Positions 57,657 through 64,000 of a stretch of 64,000 bases of DNA are shown in pieces. The notes beneath the pieces were generated by a model. That model saw nothing but the letters and a program-made list of their open reading frames with translations. It did not search any database and was not told the DNA's origin. The position numbers and the translations under genes are program-made. The DNA is from Lautropia sp. SCN 69-89 (GTDB lineage Bacteria; Pseudomonadota; Gammaproteobacteria; Burkholderiales; Burkholderiaceae_E): the NCBI GenBank assembly GCA_001724855.1, contig MEED01000008.1:117938-181937 (forward strand). The letters run 5' to 3'. The first letter of the stretch is position 1; each line of letters opens with the position of its first letter.

Positions 57657-58928
57657 ATGAGCGCGCCGCAGACCCTCGCCGAGGCGATCAGCTGCCTGTC
57701 CGACTACGACCCGAACGCGCTGCCGGTGGCCAGGGCGCGCGAGATCATCGACCACGTGGTCGTGCCGGTGGAGGCAATCGAGCGGGTCGCATTGCGCAGC
57801 GCGCTCGGCCGCGTGCTCGCGCAGGACATCGCCTCTCCGATCGACGTCCCGGCCGCCGACAACTCGGCGATGGACGGCTACGCGGTGCGCGCCGCCGACC
57901 TCACCGCCGACGCGCCGACCACGCTCACGATCGCCGGCACTGCGCTGGCCGGCCGGCCTTTCGACGGCGTCGTCGGTCCCGGACAGGCGGTGCGGGTGAC
58001 CACCGGTGCGGTGATGCCGCAAGGCCTCGACACCGTCGTGATCCAGGAGGTGGTCACACTCGATGGCGATCGCCTGACCGTCCCCGCAGGGCAGAGGCAG
58101 GGCCAGCACCGCCGGCTGCGCGGCGAAGACCTCGCGCGCGGCAAGCCGGCGCTGTGCGCGGGCAAGCGGCTCGCACCGGCCGACCTCGGGCTGCTCGCCT
58201 CGCTCGGCTTCCCCGAAGTACCGGTCCGGCGGCGCCTGCGGGTGGCGTTCTTCTCCACCGGCGACGAGTTGCGCAGCGTCGGCGAGCCGCTCGGCCCGGG
58301 CGAGCTCTACGACAGCAATCGCTACACCCTCTACGGCATGCTCGCGCGGCTGGGCGTCGAGCTGATCGACCTGGGCGTGGTGCGCGACGACCCCGATTCG
58401 CTCGAACAGGCGGTGCGGATCGCGTCGGAGTGCGCCGACGCGATCGTCTCCTCCGGCGGCGTGTCGGTCGGTGAAGCCGACTTCACCAAGCGGGTGATGG
58501 CCAGACTCGGCGACATCGCGTTCTGGACCATCGCGATGCGCCCCGGGCGGCCGATGGCCTTTGGCCGCATCGGGCGCGCGAGCTACTTCGGCCTGCCCGG
58601 CAACCCGGTGGCGGTGATGATCACCTTCTACTTCTTCGCGCGCGATGCGCTGCTGCGCCAGATGGGCGCCGAGCCTGCGCCGCTGCCGCTGGTGCGCGCG
58701 CGCTCGCTGAGCGCGTTTCGCAAGCGCCCGGGCCGCACCGAGTACCAGCGCGCGCGGCTCACACTCGAGGCCGACGGCACGATGTCGGTGCGCAGCTTCG
58801 GCAGCCAGGGTTCGGGCGTGCTGCGCTCGATGGCCGAGGCCAACTGCGTGGTCGTGCTGCACCACGAGCAGGGCCCGGTCGAAGTCGGCGACGCGGTCGA
58901 CTGCATCGCCTTCGAAGGACTGGTGTAG
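57657..58928 (+). CDS. moeA: Molybdopterin molybdenumtransferase, MoeA family
   Basis: MoeA-type proteins insert molybdate into adenylated molybdopterin. The 423-residue product has DNSAMDGYAVRAADL near residue 68, VRVTTGAVMPQGLDTVVIQE near 118, RRLRGEDLARGK, FFSTGDELRSVGEPLGPGELYDSNRYTL near 200 and MRPGRPMAFG near 296, with GLPGNPVAVM near 311. It starts 2 bases after the mobA stop. It may also be called glp, a paralogue of moeA. Confidence 0.93.
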   Translation: MSAPQTLAEAISCLSDYDPNALPVARAREIIDHVVVPVEAIERVALRSALGRVLAQDIASPIDVPAADNSAMDGYAVRAADLTADAPTTLTIAGTALAGRPFDGVVGPGQAVRVTTGAVMPQGLDTVVIQEVVTLDGDRLTVPAGQRQGQHRRLRGEDLARGKPALCAGKRLAPADLGLLASLGFPEVPVRRRLRVAFFSTGDELRSVGEPLGPGELYDSNRYTLYGMLARLGVELIDLGVVRDDPDSLEQAVRIASECADAIVSSGGVSVGEADFTKRVMARLGDIAFWTIAMRPGRPMAFGRIGRASYFGLPGNPVAVMITFYFFARDALLRQMGAEPAPLPLVRARSLSAFRKRPGRTEYQRARLTLEADGTMSVRSFGSQGSGVLRSMAEANCVVVLHHEQGPVEVGDAVDCIAFEGLV

Positions 58929-58949
58929 GGCCTGTTCACACTACGATCG

Positions 58950-59465
58950 TCAGTCGAGCCGGTGATCGCTGATCAGGATGCCGTCGTCGTCGGCATAGCA
59001 CCAGTCGCCGGGCGCCACCCGCACGCCGGCAATCTCGACCACCTTGCCCTGCGAGCCACTGCCGCGCCGGTCGCTGCGCCGCGGATGCGCGGCGAGCGCG
59101 CGCACGCCGATGTCGCTGGCGTTGATCTCGGCCACGTCGCGAACGCAGCCGTTGACGACCACCCCGGCCCAACCGTTGTCGCTGGCAAGCCTGGCGAGGT
59201 TGCCGCCGAACAGCGCGCATCGCAGGCTGCCGCCGCCGTCGACCACCAGCACCCGTCCCTCGCCGGGCGTCTCGAGCGCCGCGCGCACCATCGAGTTGTC
59301 CTCGAAACAGCGCACCGTCGCCACCGGCCCCGCGAAACGGGCACGCTTGCCGAACGGCCTGAACGCGGGATGCAGCACGCGCAGTTCGCCGGCGTTCAGC
59401 CGCTCCTCGTGCGCATCGCACAGGTCGGTCGTCGCAAGGCGGGGAGTCGGTGCGGTCTTCGGCAT
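58950..59465 (-). CDS. rraA: RraA-family protein
   Basis: The family includes the RNase E inhibitor RraA and structurally alike 4-hydroxy-4-methyl-2-oxoglutarate aldolases. The 171-residue product has [12 protein letters not shown] near residue 10, [44 protein letters not shown] and [14 protein letters not shown]. The ligand motif Gly...Arg-Asp of the aldolase site (NGCVRDV) is kept. An RNase E gene is in the window, so an RNase E link is possible but not shown. Confidence 0.88.
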   Translation of the reverse strand: MPKTAPTPRLATTDLCDAHEERLNAGELRVLHPAFRPFGKRARFAGPVATVRCFEDNSMVRAALETPGEGRVLVVDGGGSLRCALFGGNLARLASDNGWAGVVVNGCVRDVAEINASDIGVRALAAHPRRSDRRGSGSQGKVVEIAGVRVAPGDWCYADDDGILISDHRLD

Positions 59466-59571
59466 GTCGGGTCCTGGCGTCTGAGGCGGGAGCGGGAGCG
59501 CGATCTTCGCATATCCGCCGTGCCCCGAACCGGGCCGGCGGTCACGGCCCATCCACGCGAGAATCGTCCCT

Positions 59572-60141
59572 CTAGCCGCAGGCGAACGCTTCGCCGCCCC
59601 GCGCGTGCGGATCGCAGTTCACGCTCGAACCCGACGGGCGAACCATGACCCGCAGCGGCCGGCCGCGCGCGTCGCGGTCGCTCAGCTCGATGCGCAGATC
59701 GGCCTCGGGCGCGGCGTTGCCGAGCGAATCCGCGCGCAGCCGGCCGAATGCGTCGAACGCAAAGGCCTGGCGATCGGCCTCGATCCGGACCCGCGGGGTC
59801 CGGGTCTCGCCGGACGACGATTGGAGCAACTCGAAGCCGCCGTCGGGTCGCGTTGCGCGAATCACCCAGTTGCGGCCGTTACTCGCGGCCCGCACGTCGG
59901 GGCGCCCCGGCGCCTCGTCGGTGAGCACCAGTTCGACCAGCCCCTGGCGCTTGATCGCCTCGATCTGGGCCAGACGCAGCCCGCTGCGCAGGTCGTCCGA
60001 GGCGGTGCGCAGCTGCGAGTTCGCCAGAAAGCCAGAGAGGTCGGGTGCCGCGGCAGCCGCAATCGTCGCCGCGATCGTGGACACGATCGCCAGTTCGACC
60101 GCCGTCACGCCCTTTTGCGGGCGTCGCGCGCGCTTCGGCAT
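59572..60141 (-). CDS. GspH/FimT family pseudopilin
   Basis: This 189-residue protein has a type III signal: a basic leader ([11 protein letters not shown]), cleavage before Val and Glu at position +5 (GVTAVELAI), followed by a hydrophobic helix ([15 protein letters not shown]). The rest matches FimT/GspH ([32 protein letters not shown]) and ends with a Cys pair. It stands alone, with no other pilin gene nearby. It is probably a minor pilin of a type IV pilus or type II secretion system coded elsewhere. Confidence 0.88.
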   Translation of the reverse strand: MPKRARRPQKGVTAVELAIVSTIAATIAAAAAPDLSGFLANSQLRTASDDLRSGLRLAQIEAIKRQGLVELVLTDEAPGRPDVRAASNGRNWVIRATRPDGGFELLQSSSGETRTPRVRIEADRQAFAFDAFGRLRADSLGNAAPEADLRIELSDRDARGRPLRVMVRPSGSSVNCDPHARGGEAFACG

Positions 60142-60384
60142 GTCGGGGCGCATCGGCACGGCGGCAAGACGATGGTGAAGGTCGGGCCAGTGTAGCGACG
60201 GCGTGTGGCGCCCGGGCAGAATGGCGCGACGGAAGGCGGCGGGCCGGCGACGGAGCGCGTCGGAGGGACCACGGCGCGCCAGGACTGCGACGGAGCGCCG
60301 GATCGACGACCGGAGTGATCCTTGCGCAGCGAGGCGGCGCCGCAACGGCCCTCCCCCGCAGCCGGCGCGCCGCGCGAGCGGCGT
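60142..60384. other. Non-coding gap between the pseudopilin and cytochrome genes
   Basis: About 240 bases with no convincing gene on either strand. Both neighbours are on the minus strand, so it should hold the pseudopilin promoter. I see no clear promoter, hairpin with T-run or repeat. Confidence 0.4.
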
Positions 60385-60738
60385 TCAGCGCTGGTGGCTG
60401 AGCTGGCCCGGCAGGCTCGCGTAGTAGGCCGCCAGGTTCTCGATGTCGGTGCGCGACAGCTGCTTGGCCTGCGCGCCCATGATCGGGTTCTTGCGCTGGT
60501 CGGTCTGGTACGCCAGCAGCGCATGCCGCAGGTAGTCGTCGTGCTGGCCGGCCAGGCGCGGATAGGACGGATCGATCGGGGTGTTGCCGTCCTTGCCGTG
60601 GCAGGCAGCACAGACCTGGTCGGCCTTCTCCTTGCCCTTGGCGATGTCGGCGGCCTGGGCCCCGCCCGCGAGGAACAGCGCGAGCGCGCCTGCCAGGGTG
60701 GCGATGTGGCCGGTGCGGAAGAATCGGAGGTCGCTCAT
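60385..60738 (-). CDS. Periplasmic cytochrome c (class I, c4/c5-like)
   Basis: The 117-residue product has a signal peptide ([18 protein letters not shown]), one haem site CAACH near residue 43, and a likely axial Met in [12 protein letters not shown]. Spacing fits small class I cytochromes. It lies 7 bases after another small cytochrome gene of the same kind. The partner enzyme is unknown. Confidence 0.9.
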   Translation of the reverse strand: MSDLRFFRTGHIATLAGALALFLAGGAQAADIAKGKEKADQVCAACHGKDGNTPIDPSYPRLAGQHDDYLRHALLAYQTDQRKNPIMGAQAKQLSRTDIENLAAYYASLPGQLSHQR

Positions 60739-60745
60739 CGTCGTC

Positions 60746-61063
60746 TCACTTGGTGCCGTAGTACGCCGCGAGATCGGCGATGTCCTGGTCGCTGAGGCCT
60801 TCGGCGATGCCGCGCATCGTCGGGTGGCTGCGGTCGCCCTTGCGGTAGGCCTGCAGCGCCGACTCGATGTACTTCGCGCTCTGCCCCTTGATCATCGGCA
60901 CCTGGTAGACGGACGGGAACGACGATTTGTACCCGGGGATGGCATGACAGCCGATGCACATCGAGTTCTTCTTCTTGCCGGCGTCGGCGCTGCCCTCGAC
61001 GGCTCCCGCGTAGGGAATCAGCGCGGCCGCGAGCCCGGCAGCGATCAGGATTTTCTTGTACAT
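60746..61063 (-). CDS. Periplasmic cytochrome c (class I)
   Basis: The 105-residue product has a signal peptide ([22 protein letters not shown]), one haem site CIGCH near residue 36 and a likely axial Met in [14 protein letters not shown]. The ATG at 61063 opens the signal peptide; an upstream ATG adds five residues. It is paired with the gene at 60385, and the two may have arisen by duplication. Both end in similar DIADLAAYY or DIENLAAYY helices. Confidence 0.9.
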   Translation of the reverse strand: MYKKILIAAGLAAALIPYAGAVEGSADAGKKKNSMCIGCHAIPGYKSSFPSVYQVPMIKGQSAKYIESALQAYRKGDRSHPTMRGIAEGLSDQDIADLAAYYGTK

Positions 61064-61227
61064 GTCTGTTCCGCGCACCCGAAGTCTTTGATCTGTGCAA
61101 AAGGAACGCGGATTCTATCGGAGGGCTCGCGGCTACGTCCAGAGAAGGGATACGCGCCCGGGAGGCGAAGGCGGCTTCCCGTATACTCGATGCGCCTGCA
61201 ACCCGACATCCGGATCAACCCCATATC

Positions 61228-62070
<843 letters not shown>

Positions 62071-62077
62071 ACCCGCC

Positions 62078-62695
62078 ATGATGGCCTGGCTCGAGCCCGT
62101 CACCCTGGCCGGCGAGCACGCCACGCTCGAGCCGCTGGCCGAAGCGCACGAGGACGACCTGGCGGCCGCCTGCGCCGATGGCCGGCTCTGGGAGCTCTGG
62201 TACACGACGGTGCCGCGGCCCGAGGCGATGCAGGCCGAGATCGCGCGACGCCTGTCGCTGCAGCGCGCCGGCACGATGCTGCCGTTCGCGGTGCGCCACC
62301 GCGCAAGCGGCCGCATCGTCGGCATGACCACCTACATGAACGTCGACGCCACGCACCGGCGCGTGGAGATCGGCTCGACCTGGTACGCGGCCTCGGTGCA
62401 GCGCACCGCGCTGAACACTGACTGCAAGGCGATGCTGCTGCGCCACGCATTCGAGCGACTCGAGTGCATCGCGGTCGAGTTCCGCACGCACTACCTGAAC
62501 TTGGCGAGCCGCGCGGCGATCGAGCGATTGGGCGCGCGCCTGGACGGCGTGCTGCGCAGCCACCAGCGCATGCGCGACGGCTCGCTGCGCGACACCGCGG
62601 TCTACAGCATCACCGCCGCCGAGTGGCCCGCGGTGCGCGCCAACCTCGACTGGCTGATGCGCCGCCCGCGCCCGTCGGGCCCGGCGCCGCTCTGA
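62078..62695 (+). CDS. GNAT family N-acetyltransferase
   Basis: The 205-residue product begins MMAWLEPVTLAGEHATLEPL and has RIVGMTTYMNVDATHRRVEIGSTWYA, RTALNTDCKAMLLRHAFERLECIAVEFRTHYLNLASRAAIERLGARLDG, the RimJ/RimL-type acetyl-CoA fold. It sits between the MoxR ATPase (7 bases) and the VWA gene (12 bases) on one strand, an unusual place. The substrate is unknown; RimL relatives acetylate protein N-termini or amines. Confidence 0.9.
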   Translation: MMAWLEPVTLAGEHATLEPLAEAHEDDLAAACADGRLWELWYTTVPRPEAMQAEIARRLSLQRAGTMLPFAVRHRASGRIVGMTTYMNVDATHRRVEIGSTWYAASVQRTALNTDCKAMLLRHAFERLECIAVEFRTHYLNLASRAAIERLGARLDGVLRSHQRMRDGSLRDTAVYSITAAEWPAVRANLDWLMRRPRPSGPAPL

Positions 62696-62707
62696 GGGAA
62701 CGAGGCC

Positions 62708-63883
62708 ATGCTGATCGACTTCTTCCTGCACCTGCGACACGCCAAGCTGCCGGTCTCGATCAAGGAGTACCTGCTGCTGCTCGAGGCGATGCGCGAGCAC
62801 GTGATCGGGCCATCGATCGACGAGTTCTACCACCTGTCGCGCGCCACGCTGGTCAAGGACGAGCGCAACTTCGACAAGTTCGACAAGGCCTTCGGCGCCT
62901 ATTTCAAAGGCGTGCAGGCGGTCCCGGGCATCGACGTCGACCTTCCGCTCGAATGGCTGAAGCGCCAGCTCCAGCGCGAATTCACCGCGGAGGAAAAGGC
63001 GGCGATCGAGGCGATGGGCGGGCTGGACAAGCTCATGGAGAGACTGCGCCAGCTGCTCGACGAGCAGAAGGATCGTCACCAGGGCGGCAGCAAGTGGATC
63101 GGCACGGGCGGCACCTCGCCGTTCGGCAACGGCGGCTACAACCCCGAGGGCATTCGCATCGGCGGGCCGTCGGCCGGCAACCGCACCGCGGTGAAGGTCT
63201 GGGAGCAGCGCGCCTTTCGCGACTACGACGACCAGGTCGAGCTCGGCACCCGCAACATCAAGGTGGCGCTGCGGCGGCTGCGCAAGTTCGCGCGCGAAGG
63301 CGCCGAGGAAGAGCTCGACCTCGACGACACGATCACGTCGACCGCGCGCAATGCCGGCTGGCTCGACATCCGCATGGTTCCCGAGCGGCACAACACGATC
63401 AAGGTGCTGATGCTGCTCGACGTCGGCGGCACGATGGACGACCACATCCGGCAGACCGAGGAGCTCTTCTCGGCCGCGAAGAGCGAGTTCAAGCACCTGG
63501 AGTTCTACTACTTCCACAACTGCGTCTACGACTTCCTGTGGAAGAACAACCGGCGCCGGCACGCCGAGCGCTTCGCGACCTGGGACATCCTGCGCAAGTA
63601 CAACTCCGACTACCGGCTGATCTTCGTCGGCGACGCGACGATGAGCCCCTACGAGGTGCTGCAGCCCGGGGGGTCGGTGGAGTACAACAACGAGGAAGCC
63701 GGGGCGGTCTGGCTGCGGCGGCTGGTCGAGCGGTTTCCGAAGTTCGCCTGGCTGAATCCGGAGCCGGAGGGGGTCTGGGAGTACCGCCAGTCGATCGCGG
63801 TGATCCGGCAGGTCCTGCACAACCGCATGTACCCGGTCACCCTCCAGGGCCTCGAGCGGGCGATGCGCGAGCTGTCCAAGTGA
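62708..63883 (+). CDS. VWA domain protein, CoxE-like
   Basis: The 391-residue product has a helical first half (MLIDFFLHLRHAKLPVSIKEYLLLLEAM, FDKAFGAYFKGV) and a VWA domain at about 230-391. The metal site reads DVGGTMDDH in place of the usual D-x-S-x-S; the later Asp in VGDATMSPYEV is present. Proteins of this type work with MoxR ATPases to mature or repair metal enzymes. It forms the MoxR, GNAT, VWA set with the two genes before it. Confidence 0.88.
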   Translation: MLIDFFLHLRHAKLPVSIKEYLLLLEAMREHVIGPSIDEFYHLSRATLVKDERNFDKFDKAFGAYFKGVQAVPGIDVDLPLEWLKRQLQREFTAEEKAAIEAMGGLDKLMERLRQLLDEQKDRHQGGSKWIGTGGTSPFGNGGYNPEGIRIGGPSAGNRTAVKVWEQRAFRDYDDQVELGTRNIKVALRRLRKFAREGAEEELDLDDTITSTARNAGWLDIRMVPERHNTIKVLMLLDVGGTMDDHIRQTEELFSAAKSEFKHLEFYYFHNCVYDFLWKNNRRRHAERFATWDILRKYNSDYRLIFVGDATMSPYEVLQPGGSVEYNNEEAGAVWLRRLVERFPKFAWLNPEPEGVWEYRQSIAVIRQVLHNRMYPVTLQGLERAMRELSK

Positions 63884-64000
63884 CGCGAGGCTGACTGCGC
63901 CGGGCGGGGTGCCGGGTTGGGCGGAGTGCGGCTCGGGCGTGCCGGCCGGCCAGGTGCGGCGACGGCGAGCGGCGGGGGGCGCAGGCAGAGGGCAGGCGGC

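Noticed and set aside
63884..64000. Gene in the last 117 bases
   Set aside because: The stretch is G-rich, and I see no start with a ribosome site or a protein-like frame before the window ends.

Overview
The window is 64 kb of high-GC DNA with chromosomal gene order typical of a betaproteobacterium of the order Burkholderiales. The signs are the run nagZ-acpS-pdxJ-recO-era-rnc-lepB-lepA-mucD-fabF-acpP-fabG-fabD-fabH-plsX-rpmF-yceD, a divergent rluC/rne pair, and a formate dehydrogenase cluster carrying the DUF3305/DUF3306 proteins. The genus cannot be read from the sequence.

Bases 1 to 10106 are the right part of an integrated mobile element. All of its genes are on the minus strand. They run from a tyrosine integrase through an AlpA-type regulator, a stand-alone topoisomerase VI A-like protein, an SSB-like protein, a zinc-ribbon protein and a TOPRIM/AAA primase-helicase to a P27-type terminase small subunit. 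The small subunit is flanked by two diverged copies of one coiled-coil gene. The element ends in a 3' fragment of a tRNA-Leu(UAA) gene, so it sits in that tRNA gene; the intact tRNA and the left end lie outside the window. The layout recalls phage-inducible chromosomal islands (phage satellites) or a small prophage. An iteron cluster with a hairpin behind the primase gene is a candidate replication origin.

Bases 10107 to 17200 hold fadH, a LivKHMGF-type ABC transporter operon and tRNA-Gly and tRNA-Cys under a consensus promoter. Bases 17185 to 36071 hold pgsA, uvrC and nagZ, then genes for vitamin B6, DNA repair, RNA processing, protein export and translation, and then the fatty-acid and phospholipid synthesis operon, all on the minus strand. 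Two things stand out here. The acyl carrier protein lacks five residues of helix II through an in-frame 15-bp deletion. The rpoE-rseA-rseB genes often found between fabF and mucD are absent.

Bases 36137 to 45413 hold maf, a tetrapyrrole-methylase-family methyltransferase, a patatin-like protein, an S49 peptidase, a Rieske protein, a HAD phosphatase, rluC and rne. The rne gene has a leader of about 490 nt and a repeat-rich C-terminal half. Bases 45456 to 54966 (minus) encode a membrane-bound, cysteine-type formate dehydrogenase with its accessory proteins. Bases 55027 to 58928 (plus) encode moaA, fdhD, mobA and a MoeA-type protein, which make the molybdenum cofactor and activate that enzyme. 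The last 5 kb hold an RraA homologue, a FimT/GspH pseudopilin, two small cytochromes c, and a MoxR ATPase, GNAT and VWA gene set.
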